Origin: Thermococcus sp.
Lineage (GTDB): Archaea > Methanobacteriota_B > Thermococci > Thermococcales > Thermococcaceae
DNA length: 13,590 nucleotides
Assembly: GCA_027074805.1 (NCBI GenBank)
Contig: JALTCK010000169.1
Location: 1-13,590 of the forward strand
Direction: 5' to 3'
The position numbers and the translations under genes are program-made. Positions 1 to 7,173 of this stretch are shown here, piece after piece. The notes beneath the pieces are model-generated. The model worked only from the letters and a program-made list of their open reading frames with translations. It was not told where the DNA came from and did no database searches. The stretch's first letter is position 1; the number at the start of each line of letters is the position of its first letter.

Positions 1-1
1 G

Positions 2-754
2 TACCTCATCTTTTTCCTGGGCTCGTTTGGGTTCGGTGTGCTCTTGTTTGGGGTTATGTATCTGGTCTTTGCAAAACCGGGAACTCCGTTCGTTTCTCTC
101 GTCAAGGTGCTCGGCGCTCTCTTTGCAATAGGCTCCTTTCTGATGTTCCTAGCCTCAGTGTTTTGTGGCAAGAATAAGATGCCCGAGAAAATCACTTACT
201 CTTGGCAAAACTTTCTGAGGGAGCTTTCGGCGTCTCTCCTTCTCTTTACAGTTGCATACTTCTCTGGTGTTGGGCTGGAGAAAAGCATCTCGATGGCGCT
301 TTACGTTTTTGTTATGGCCGGGTGGTACTACTCCATGATGGCGCATAGGTATATCATACCTGGGAGCATACTTAAAATCCGGGCAATCATCAATTTCGTG
401 GCCGTCACCCCGGGACTGTACCTGTTCGTAATCAACAACGCCCTCGTAAGTGGATTAATGGGGGCGCTTTTTGCCGTTGCATCAGAAAAAGACTACAGGA
501 TAACCAAGAAGCTCGTGGAAACGGGACTGTTGGGGAGGAGATACGCCGAGAGCGGGGTTGCTGGTCTGTTTTACGCCATCTTTTATTTGTTTGGAGCGAT
601 TGCGGCTTTGGCCCTAATCACGGGGAGCTATGGCTTATCTTTCATCAGGGAATCTCTGCTAACGGTTTTCAGGCTACTTTATCTGTTCACGGCGATTTTC
701 CTCCCCTTCGGAACGTTTCTCGGGTGGGCGAGGCTGAAGGTTCATGGGGAATGA
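2..754 (+). CDS. Multi-pass membrane protein, 5' end outside the window
   Basis: A hydrophobic protein of unknown function. The frame is open to the left edge: base 2 onward reads YLIFFLGSFGFG before the first in-window start candidate (GTG at 38). That upstream stretch continues a membrane helix, so the real start is probably outside the window. About seven hydrophobic segments are visible in the 238 residues after GTG 38, at roughly 1-20, 22-42, 60-78, 84-100, 115-145, 173-197 and 205-228. They are separated by short basic loops (for example LLGRRY near 163-168). I recognise no catalytic motif or family. It is on the same strand as the secreted Cys-rich precursor downstream but is separated from it by 197 bases with T-rich tracts and a separate promoter, so it is probably a different transcription unit. 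A role in transport or immunity linked to that precursor is possible, but nothing in the sequence shows it. Confidence 0.75.
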   Translation, partial: YLIFFLGSFGFGVLLFGVMYLVFAKPGTPFVSLVKVLGALFAIGSFLMFLASVFCGKNKMPEKITYSWQNFLRELSASLLLFTVAYFSGVGLEKSISMALYVFVMAGWYYSMMAHRYIIPGSILKIRAIINFVAVTPGLYLFVINNALVSGLMGALFAVASEKDYRITKKLVETGLLGRRYAESGVAGLFYAIFYLFGAIAALALITGSYGLSFIRESLLTVFRLLYLFTAIFLPFGTFLGWARLKVHGE

Positions 755-769
755 CTTGGAAAACATGAA

Positions 770-832
770 CTTTTGTGCTCTTTTGTTCACTTTATTACTC
801 AGGCTCTTTTTGATTTGTTCTCGCCGTTTTGA
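770..832 (+). terminator. T-rich tracts, possible archaeal terminator
   Basis: Several T-rich runs follow the membrane protein stop: ttttgtgctcttttg near 772-786 and ctttttgatttgttct near 806-821. Archaeal RNA polymerase terminates at oligo-T runs without needing a hairpin. The location, after a stop codon and before a new promoter, fits. This rests on composition only. Confidence 0.4.
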
Positions 833-890
833 TACGGTTAGAAATTGAAAATTCTACGAAAAAAAAAACGTTAGCTAATCCAACTAGTAA

Positions 891-908
891 AAAGAAAAAT
901 TTATATAA
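891..908 (+). promoter_or_regulatory. BRE/TATA promoter of the Cys-rich precursor gene
   Basis: An A-rich BRE-like stretch (aaagaaaaa, 891-899) runs into a TATA box (tttatataa, 900-908). This matches the usual Thermococcales promoter form. Transcription would start about 25 bases downstream, near 930, leaving a leader of about 20 bases before the ATG at 952. The whole 755-942 gap is AT-rich and contains no other feature that I can support. Confidence 0.7.
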
Positions 909-951
909 GCAAATGTGTTATTTAAGATGACCAACTGGCTGGGTGGTGGCA

Positions 952-1896
952 ATGAATTGGAGGAAGACTGCTTTCAGTCTCTTCCTCGTGGCCATGGTGT
1001 TGAGCCTGCAGTTGATTGCGGCTCCCCAAGCAATGGCAATGAGCACGAACAATACCAGTATAACCTTCCGCAGGGCGGTTGTTGCCTGGTATGACGACAA
1101 GGGCAGGCTCCAGATGAACGTTACATGGATTAACAAGGTTGTGAACTTCACCAACCTGACTAAGGGTTGTCCGCTTCACAAGTCCAACGTTACTCCCAAA
1201 GTCAACGTTTCAATAGTCACGCTTTACAACATGAGTGAAAAGCGCGAGCAGTTGCTGTTCTTTAGACTGAACTTCTACAACAGCACGTTCAATTACACGA
1301 TGTACGCGCTCGTTTATCGCGCCGAGCGGAGCCAGTACAACTTCACTCTCGTCACGAGAATCTTCACTGACCCGAAGACTGGAGCGTACAGGGCTTATCT
1401 GACTGGGATGAACATTGCTCCAAAGGACGAGGACAGGGTTGTGCCTGTTGGGGATACAATCATTACTGCTGATAATTTGACTCTCTCGGAGTATTACTGG
1501 ACTCTGAACAAGGTTCTTATGAATCTTAGGAGGCATGATGAGACTGCCTGGGTCTGGGGCAGGAGTTCATTTGAGTTGAGGCACTTATCGCAGTTGGTGA
1601 GGCTTAAACTTCCAGAGTACAACCAGGAAAAAGCTGAAGGGCTAGCCGTTGTTATGGATACAAATATCTTTTGGTGTACTATCCATTGCACTCTGTGCGG
1701 TGCTGTGATCGATGCCATACTTGGATGTATTGCCATAACTGGAGGGGCAGGAGTTATATTCTGTGTTGCGACTGTACTGGGAATTTCTACTGCTACAGCA
1801 TACCTCCAGCTGGGAGCGGGTGCAGGCATTGCCTATTCCTGTATATACTGTTGCTGTTGCTTCGATGTGCCAGCATGTTGTGATGCATTGTCATGA
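952..1896 (+). CDS. Secreted precursor with halocin C8-like Cys-rich C-terminal domain (candidate archaeocin)
   Basis: A predicted exported protein of 314 residues. ATG 952 is preferred over the in-frame GTG at 943 because GGTGG lies at 942-946, five bases upstream. Residues 1-29 look like a Sec signal peptide (WRK, a hydrophobic core, then PQAMA before the cleavage site). Residues 30-241 contain 12 N-x-S/T sequons, suggesting a heavily glycosylated extracellular region, and only one Cys (C73). Residues 242-314 form a hydrophobic, Gly/Ala-rich domain with 12 Cys: 242, 246, 249, 259, 271, 297, 300-303, 309 and 310. It starts WCTIHCTLC and contains a CCCC run. Size, Cys content and the layout of signal peptide, roughly 210-residue middle and roughly 75-residue C-terminus recall the halocin C8 precursor, whose N-terminal part gives immunity. 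The assignment is by resemblance. Alternatives are a Cys-rich surface protein or a membrane-anchored domain. Confidence 0.6.
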   Translation: MNWRKTAFSLFLVAMVLSLQLIAAPQAMAMSTNNTSITFRRAVVAWYDDKGRLQMNVTWINKVVNFTNLTKGCPLHKSNVTPKVNVSIVTLYNMSEKREQLLFFRLNFYNSTFNYTMYALVYRAERSQYNFTLVTRIFTDPKTGAYRAYLTGMNIAPKDEDRVVPVGDTIITADNLTLSEYYWTLNKVLMNLRRHDETAWVWGRSSFELRHLSQLVRLKLPEYNQEKAEGLAVVMDTNIFWCTIHCTLCGAVIDAILGCIAITGGAGVIFCVATVLGISTATAYLQLGAGAGIAYSCIYCCCCFDVPACCDALS

Positions 1897-1946
1897 GGGA
1901 GTTAAATCTTTATCTTTTTTATGCTTTGTGTTTTGGAGGTGGGGAT

Positions 1947-2327
1947 ATGGCAGAAAAAGTTGGCATATATCTGATTGCATTCTTGACTGGTGCTCTCTTA
2001 TCGATGCTTTTGGTTAAGGAGTCTCTGCGGAAAGGAAAGCCCTTAGTTGGAATCTTCATTTCATTACTACTATTTTTTGGAGCAGTTTATGGGATTATTA
2101 TTAAAGATTTTGAGATGGCCCTGATTAGTCTGTATCTGGCCGTCTTGTTTATTCCGGAGGTTCAAGAGAATCTTCAGATTGTTAAGTATCTATTGGTTAC
2201 ACTCTTGGGCGGCTTGATTCTGGTGCAGTTGGAGGGGGTTTTCATCAAAGTGGTGGTGATTATTGGAATAGCCGGTGCTCTACTTGGGATCTGGAAAATG
2301 TATAATACAAAGGAGACGAAGGGTTAA
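1947..2327 (+). CDS. Small membrane protein next to the Cys-rich precursor
   Basis: A 126-residue, almost entirely hydrophobic protein with about five membrane segments, near residues 4-24, 33-54, 58-75, 83-101 and 103-118. An in-frame ATG at 1893 overlaps the upstream stop as ATGA. The start at 1947 is preferred because a strong GGAGGT site (1935-1940) lies six bases before it; the ATGA overlap would imply an extension of 18 residues. The gene is AT-richer than the housekeeping genes in the window. No family is recognised. Its close spacing behind the candidate archaeocin, with no clear separate promoter, suggests joint transcription and a role in immunity, processing or export; this is inferred from context only. 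Its stop codon (2325-2327) overlaps the stop of the convergent ileS gene (2324-2326). Confidence 0.72.
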   Translation: MAEKVGIYLIAFLTGALLSMLLVKESLRKGKPLVGIFISLLLFFGAVYGIIIKDFEMALISLYLAVLFIPEVQENLQIVKYLLVTLLGGLILVQLEGVFIKVVVIIGIAGALLGIWKMYNTKETKG

Positions 2328-5300
2328 ACCCTCTCAATCCCTATCTTCGCCTGAACCTCTGGCCACTCGACGACGTAGCCTTTGGCTTCACCGAAGACTA
2401 CCTCAGTAGCCCTCGTCTCCTTCATGATGTAGTCGAGGTTCTCCCCGAGAAGCTCGCGGTTCTCGTCGGTGGTCTCTATGGTGACGACTATTCTGTCGTT
2501 GACATCCAAATCAAGCCTCTTGCGCATCTCCTGTATTCTCCTGACGAACTCCCTGGCAAGACCTTCTGCTAAAAGCTCCCTCGTGAGGGTCTTGTCCACG
2601 AAGACCCTGCCGCCCTCGAAGTCCTCGGCAACGAAGAAGTCCGGCAGCTTCTCCTCTATCGTCAGGTGCTCCCTCGTGAGGTGGAAGGTCTTTCCTTCGA
2701 GCTCGACGTCCATTTCTCCGGCCTCGTAGAGCTCCTTGCCGTGCTCGCTTATCCAGGCTATGACTTTCTTGGCGTCGCCCTTGAACTCCGGACCGACCTT
2801 GGCAAAGTTCGGCTTTATTATAAGCTCGCGCTCGACCCTGCCAACGACTACTTCTTTCGCGTTGAGCTGGTCCTTCAGCAGTCTGTTCAGCCTCTCGACG
2901 GCCTTCTTTACCGTCTCGTCCTCGGTCTCTATGATTATCCTCCTGACCGGGTAGCGGAGCTTTATCTTGGCCCTCTGCCTCGCTGAAGAGCCTGCCTCGA
3001 CGATCCTCCTTACGGCCTCCATCTCGCGCTCGAGTTCCTCATCTATGGCCTTCTCATCAGCTTTTGGCCAGTCGAGCATGTGGACGCTCTCGACGCCGAT
3101 GAAAGGCCTCAGGAGGTTCTGGTAGATTTCCTCTGCTATGTAGGGTGTGAACGGCGCCATGAGCCTGAGCAGAACGTCGAAGACCTTCCAGACGGTGTAG
3201 TAGGCAGCGAGCTTGTCCGGATCGTCGCCCTCGACCCACATGCGCTTCCTGATGAGCCTCACGTACCACCTGCTGAGGTCCTCAACGACGAAGTTGTAGA
3301 TTGCTCTGGTGGCTTTGGTCAGCCTGAAGGTCTCCACACCCTCTGTGACATCTCCTATGAGGCTGTTGGCCCTGCTGAGAATCCAGCGGTCCTCCTCCCT
3401 GAAGGGAAGCTCCTGCGGGTTGAGTTTGGTTGGATCGAAGTCGTCGAGGCTCATGTAGGTGGCGCTGAGAACGTAGACGTTCCAGAGTATGTTGAGCATC
3501 CTCTTGACCTGGGCCAGGCCCTTCCAGCTGAAGCGGAGGTTCTCCCAGGGGTTCGTTGCCCAGAGCATGTAGAACCTGAAGGGATCCCTTCCCTCCTTCT
3601 GGACGACCTCCTCAGGGCGGATGATGTTGCCGAGGCTCTTGCTCATTTTGTCGCCCTTCTCATCCAAGACGTAGCCGTGCATGGCCACCTTCCTGTAGGG
3701 AACGGTGTCGAAGGCTATAACGCTCGCGGCCTGCTGGGAGTAGAACCACTTGGTTACTTGATCCTCGCCCTCAACGATGAAGTCCGCTGGCCAGAGCTTC
3801 CTAAAGTTCTCCTCCGTCCTCGGGTAGTCGAGGGAGGCCCAGCTGGCTATTCCGCTGTCGAACCAGACATCCACGACGTCCTTGACGCGGCGCATCTCCT
3901 TGCCGTTGACCCTTATGATGAAGGCATCCACGTAGGGCCTGTGCAGGTCCTCCGGGCCGAGCTTCTCTTCGATGACCTTGAGCTTCTCGTTGTAGTCCTC
4001 GGGGAGTTCTATCCTCTCGCCGTCGAGCACTATGGCGACGCTCTTCTCGACCAGCTCCTTAAAGCTGCCGACTACGTATATCTCGCCGTCCTCGGCCTGC
4101 CATATCGGGAGCGGGATTCCCCAGTAGCGCTGCCTGCTTATGACCCAGTCGCCGCTGTTCATGACGCCGTTGTCGTAGCGAACCTTAACCCAGTCCGGGT
4201 ACCACGTGACTTTCTCGTCGTTTTCCTTGATGATGGTGTCCTTGACCTTGCTGACCTTGAGGAACCACTGGTCGGTGGCGCGGAATATGAGCGGCGTCTT
4301 GCAGCGCCAGCAGTGCGGATACTTGTGCTCTATAGTCCCGGCCTTTACGAGGTAGCCCTTCTCGGTGAGGTACTCGATTATCTGCGGGTCTGCGTCCTTG
4401 ACGTAGGTTCCCTTCCAGAAGCCCTCAGTGTAGCGTCCCTCGTCGTCAACCGGGCTGTAAATCGGCAGGCCGTACCCCCTTCCGACCTCGTAGTCCTCCT
4501 CACCGTGGCCCGGCGCAGTGTGAACCAGACCGGTACCGTCGCCGAGGGTTACATGCTCCCCGAGGATAACCCTGTGGGCCCACTCGTACTTCTCGCGGAA
4601 CTCCTTTTGGGTCGGATACTCGTCCATTAAGACATGGACGTAGCGAAGGCCTTCAAGCTCCTCGCCCTTGAAGGTCTCGACGATTTCACCCTTGAGACCA
4701 ACCTCGGAAAGAACGCGCTCAACGAGGGCCTTCGCTATTATCCAGTACTCCTCGCCCTTATCGGTCTCGACTTTAACCTTGGCGTAGTCGTACTCGGGGT
4801 GGACGGTAACTGCTAAGTTGGCCGGGAGCGTCCAGGGCGTGGTCGTCCAGATGAGGAGATACTCGTTCTCTTTCCCTTCAACCGGAAACTTTACATAAAT
4901 GCTCGGGTCCTTCCTTATCTTGTACTCGCCGCGAACCTCATGTTCAGCGAGAGCAGTCTCACAGCGCGGGCACCAGTGGAGGACACGCTTGTCCTTCTCG
5001 AGGAGGCCCTTCTCCCAGGCTCTCTTCAGGGTAAACCAGCCCGATTCGATGTACTCGTTCTTTATGGTCATGTACGGTTTATCCCAGTCCATCCAGACGC
5101 CGAGCATCTTGAACTGCTCGGTCATGACCTTGAGGTTGTTGAGGGCGAACTCCTTGCACTTCCTTATGAAGTTGTCAACGCCTATCTCTGTCTCTATGTC
5201 CTTCTTGACCTTGAGCCCAAGGGCCTGCTCGACCTTGACCTCTATCGGCAGTCCGTGCATGTCGAAGCCCGGCTGTCTGCGCACGTTGTAGCCCTGCATC

Positions 5301-5521
5301 GTCCTGAACCTTATCACCATGTCCTTGATGATCTTGTTCCAGGCGGTTCCGAGGTGTATGGCACCGCTGACGTAGGGCGGGCCGTCGAGAAAGTAGTACT
5401 TTGGACCATTTGACCTGCTTTCCTTCACCTTCTCATAGGTGTCGTTCTCCTTCCAAAAGCGCTCGACCTTTTCCTCAAACTCTCCCGGGTTGTAGTCCCT
5501 AAACTCCGGTTCCTTTATCAT
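2324..5521 (-). CDS. ileS: Isoleucyl-tRNA synthetase
   Basis: Charges tRNA-Ile with isoleucine in the cytoplasm. The 1065 residues match the long archaeal/eukaryote-type enzyme. Visible motifs include the class I HIGH equivalent HLGT (residues 56-59, in GPPYVSGAIHLG). CPRC (184-187) and CWRC (404-407) are probable zinc ligands. The CP1 editing domain has a Thr-rich stretch (WTTTPWTLPAN, 225-235) and GHGEEDYEVG, with D343 as the likely conserved editing aspartate. Also visible are WFDSG (553-557) and the KMSKS loop (625-629), followed by the helical anticodon-binding region and a C-terminal extension. The ATG at 5521 has an upstream GGAGGG site on the minus strand. The gene appears to be a single transcription unit with a promoter near 5651-5667. 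It converges on the small membrane protein gene with a four-base overlap. Many long reading frames opposite it are shadows. Confidence 0.98.
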   Translation of the reverse strand: MIKEPEFRDYNPGEFEEKVERFWKENDTYEKVKESRSNGPKYYFLDGPPYVSGAIHLGTAWNKIIKDMVIRFRTMQGYNVRRQPGFDMHGLPIEVKVEQALGLKVKKDIETEIGVDNFIRKCKEFALNNLKVMTEQFKMLGVWMDWDKPYMTIKNEYIESGWFTLKRAWEKGLLEKDKRVLHWCPRCETALAEHEVRGEYKIRKDPSIYVKFPVEGKENEYLLIWTTTPWTLPANLAVTVHPEYDYAKVKVETDKGEEYWIIAKALVERVLSEVGLKGEIVETFKGEELEGLRYVHVLMDEYPTQKEFREKYEWAHRVILGEHVTLGDGTGLVHTAPGHGEEDYEVGRGYGLPIYSPVDDEGRYTEGFWKGTYVKDADPQIIEYLTEKGYLVKAGTIEHKYPHCWRCKTPLIFRATDQWFLKVSKVKDTIIKENDEKVTWYPDWVKVRYDNGVMNSGDWVISRQRYWGIPLPIWQAEDGEIYVVGSFKELVEKSVAIVLDGERIELPEDYNEKLKVIEEKLGPEDLHRPYVDAFIIRVNGKEMRRVKDVVDVWFDSGIASWASLDYPRTEENFRKLWPADFIVEGEDQVTKWFYSQQAASVIAFDTVPYRKVAMHGYVLDEKGDKMSKSLGNIIRPEEVVQKEGRDPFRFYMLWATNPWENLRFSWKGLAQVKRMLNILWNVYVLSATYMSLDDFDPTKLNPQELPFREEDRWILSRANSLIGDVTEGVETFRLTKATRAIYNFVVEDLSRWYVRLIRKRMWVEGDDPDKLAAYYTVWKVFDVLLRLMAPFTPYIAEEIYQNLLRPFIGVESVHMLDWPKADEKAIDEELEREMEAVRRIVEAGSSARQRAKIKLRYPVRRIIIETEDETVKKAVERLNRLLKDQLNAKEVVVGRVERELIIKPNFAKVGPEFKGDAKKVIAWISEHGKELYEAGEMDVELEGKTFHLTREHLTIEEKLPDFFVAEDFEGGRVFVDKTLTRELLAEGLAREFVRRIQEMRKRLDLDVNDRIVVTIETTDENRELLGENLDYIMKETRATEVVFGEAKGYVVEWPEVQAKIGIERV

Positions 5522-5774
5522 GCCAAAACCCTCCAGAAATGATCTTTAGGATGGATTACCCTAGAACAGGGGAGGCTAAGCCGCGAAACGGGCGAAGCGA
5601 AGGATAAAACACTCCCCCCTCATGGGTATCGGGCCAAAGTTGGGAACTTCCCTTATAAGGTTTTTGGATAGAAATCCCGAGGGATATGGGACTGTGCCCT
5701 CCCCGACCGACCCCAGGTCACTTCTCCCAGGGGCGTGAGGGGAAGGGCCCGGTTGAACTTAGGGTGAGGACGAT
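5522..5774. other. 253-base non-coding stretch with a GC-rich segment and ileS leader
   Basis: No convincing reading frame is present. The part nearest ileS (5522 to about 5630) would be an unusually long leader if the promoter at 5651-5667 is right. It can pair GGGGAG with CTCCCC (5569-5574 with 5612-5617). The part at 5691-5750 has 43 G/C of 60 bases. Short complementary pairs occur there, such as GACC-CCA-GGTC (5709-5719) and a seven-pair CTTCTCC/GGGGAAG stem. High GC in non-coding DNA of a hyperthermophile can mark a structured RNA. No C/D-box D motif (CTGA) occurs on either strand. The RNA class, if any, is not identified. Confidence 0.35.
5651..5667 (-). promoter_or_regulatory. BRE/TATA promoter of ileS
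   Basis: Read on the minus strand this is CCAAAAACCTTATAAGG: an A-rich BRE followed by a TTATAA box. Start of transcription is expected about 25 bases further, near 5630, giving a leader of roughly 109 bases before the ileS ATG. It is the best promoter candidate upstream of ileS. Confidence 0.55.
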
Positions 5775-6140
5775 TTAAATCTGACGCTCCGCCTCGGGCT
5801 CGCCCTTCCTTCTGCTCTCGTTCTTTATGACCTGAATCACGTAGTCTATGAACTTCCTGACCTCTTCAAGCTCCTCCTCAGGGATATCCTGGATTTTCCT
5901 GTTCTTGGTCTTGTATGTTAGTAGCTTCAGGAGGGCAAGTCTTCCGAGTGCCGTTCTGGTGCTTATCTCTCCCTCCTTCCAGTCGTGCCATATGGCGTTG
6001 GCTATGCCGTAGAACTCCGGGATGCTGTCGAGCCCGGGATCGCCGACGTCTATGACCTCCTTTCCGAGGTACTTGTAGCGCCTCTCCTTATCCTCCTTCG
6101 AGAACTCCTTGGTTCTCTCCTTGATGTACGCGTGCACCAT
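5775..6140 (-). CDS. Unrecognised charged protein, 121 residues
   Basis: A soluble, strongly charged protein with no motif that I recognise. ATG 6140 is chosen over the upstream in-frame GTG codons because the GGGGGTGGTGG ribosome binding site lies just before it and overlaps those GTGs. The N-terminal third is rich in Lys/Glu/Arg (for example KERTKEFSKEDKERR). The middle has an aromatic patch (PEFYGIANAIWHDW). A predicted helical stretch follows (RTALGRLALLKLL), then another charged helix near the C-terminus. There is no signal peptide, membrane segment or cysteine. A BRE/TATA promoter lies just upstream at 6176-6192, so it is probably transcribed alone. The transporter gene upstream on the same strand ends at 6217. 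Good coding character, ribosome binding site and promoter support a real gene; the function is unknown. Confidence 0.82.
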   Translation of the reverse strand: MVHAYIKERTKEFSKEDKERRYKYLGKEVIDVGDPGLDSIPEFYGIANAIWHDWKEGEISTRTALGRLALLKLLTYKTKNRKIQDIPEEELEEVRKFIDYVIQVIKNESRRKGEPEAERQI

Positions 6141-6175
6141 GGCCACCACCCCCGGGAAACAATTCGACCTAAGAA

Positions 6176-6192
6176 TTTATTAACTTTTTGTT
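6176..6192 (-). promoter_or_regulatory. BRE/TATA promoter of the 121-residue protein gene
   Basis: On the minus strand AACAAAAAG (BRE-like) is followed by TTAATAAA (TATA box, 6176-6183). A start near 6153 would give a leader of about 12 bases before ATG 6140, just enough to include the ribosome binding site. Confidence 0.5.
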
Positions 6193-6216
6193 TCTAAATA
6201 GTTAGGGTTGCAATGG

Positions 6217-7047
6217 TTAGCCGTGATCCCGTATCTCGTTCCATATTCCGGCCATTATCAGCGCCGCGCCCAGGTAGCCCTTGGCGCTGAGGACTTCCCC
6301 TATCGTTATGAACGCTGCTATGTGGCCGAATATCGGTTCGGCGGAGTATATCAGCGCCGCCTTGTGGGCCTTCGTGTTCCTCTGGTACTTCACCTGTAGG
6401 GTGAACGCGATGACCGTTGCAAATATTGAGGTGTAGAGGATTCCAGCCCAGGGCAGCGGGTCCTTGGGGACAGCGAATGGCTCGAAGAGGAGCGCAAATG
6501 CCAGCGAGAAGACGAAGTTCCACGCTATCTGCCAGAAGGCCAGGCTCAGGTAGTCCTTCTCCCCAAAGCGCTGAACGAGGACTATCTGGAAGGCGAAGCT
6601 GAGGGCACAGAGTACCGTAAGCAGGTCGCCGTGGTTGAAGTTCAGGCTCGCCCCTGAGATCAGGTAGAGGCCGGTCAGAGCCACTGCAAGTGAAACGGCA
6701 TCCCTGAGCTTGAGCCGATCCCGGAGAAGGAAGTACGCTATGAAGGGAGTGAATACCACGTAGAGGGACGTTATGAAGGCCGAATTCGAGGCGGTGGTGT
6801 ACTTCAGCCCGACTATCTGGAAGCCGTGGCCGAAGAAGAGTGTAACTCCGAGGACGAAGCCCTCCCTGAAGGTCTCCCCCCTCAAAACCCTCGACCGGAA
6901 GAGGAGGAGCATTAGGATCGAGGCTATGCCGAAGCGGTAGGCCAGGAAGAGTATCGGCGGGAGGTAGTCGAGGCTAACCTTCATCGCTGGAAAGGTGAAG
7001 CCCCATATCGCTGTTATTCCCAGAAGGACTGCTTCGGAGCGGTTCAT
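6217..7047 (-). CDS. EamA/DMT-family transporter
   Basis: A drug/metabolite transporter superfamily protein of 276 residues, the usual length for a two-repeat EamA protein with ten membrane helices. The N-terminus shows the family pattern: NRSEAVLLGITAIWGFTFP followed by LPPILFLAYRF. The second repeat begins near the middle (LLTVLCALSFAFQIVLVQRF) and ends with SAEPIFGHIAAFITIGE, a typical motif of the second half. ATG 7047 is preferred to an in-frame ATG at 7092, because AAAGGTGG lies directly before it and EamA proteins usually start close to this NRSE segment. A TATA-like TTATAAAC (about 7070-7077, minus strand) is so close that the transcript may have almost no leader. The substrate cannot be told from sequence; members move amino acids, nucleotide derivatives or other metabolites. 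The gene is divergent from the tungstoenzyme operon; a functional link is not evident. Confidence 0.9.
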   Translation of the reverse strand: MNRSEAVLLGITAIWGFTFPAMKVSLDYLPPILFLAYRFGIASILMLLLFRSRVLRGETFREGFVLGVTLFFGHGFQIVGLKYTTASNSAFITSLYVVFTPFIAYFLLRDRLKLRDAVSLAVALTGLYLISGASLNFNHGDLLTVLCALSFAFQIVLVQRFGEKDYLSLAFWQIAWNFVFSLAFALLFEPFAVPKDPLPWAGILYTSIFATVIAFTLQVKYQRNTKAHKAALIYSAEPIFGHIAAFITIGEVLSAKGYLGAALIMAGIWNEIRDHG

Positions 7048-7124
7048 CGCCACCTTTACCGTGCTCCCGTTTATAAGCTCTTCCCCTCGCATAGATTTAG
7101 GTCTTCACGTTTTTGTCGAGGTTT

Positions 7125-7140
7125 CACAAGTGTTATATAC
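7125..7140 (+). promoter_or_regulatory. TATA promoter of the polyferredoxin-AOR-MoaD operon
   Basis: TTATATAC at 7133-7140 follows CACAAGTG. Transcription would begin near 7160, a short distance before the AGGTG ribosome binding site (7163-7167) and ATG 7174. The site lies in the divergent gap between the EamA gene and the redox operon; the half on the minus strand is a weaker match. Confidence 0.6.
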
Positions 7141-7173
7141 CTGCAATTCCAACTATGGAATTAGGTGTTCCGT

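Noticed and set aside
1893..1946. Using ATG 1893 as the start of the small membrane protein
   Set aside because: The ATGA overlap is attractive, but GGAGGT sits six bases before ATG 1947, and the extra 18 residues precede a normal membrane-protein start. Not fully excluded.
3080..4630. A 516-codon open frame on the plus strand opposite ileS
   Set aside because: ileS on the minus strand is unmistakable. The opposite frame has a Val/Leu/Asp/Pro-rich composition typical of antisense shadows in GC-rich coding DNA, and no motif.
5522..5774. C/D-box guide RNA in the gap upstream of ileS
   Set aside because: No D-box CTGA on either strand within the gap and no good RTGATGA box.
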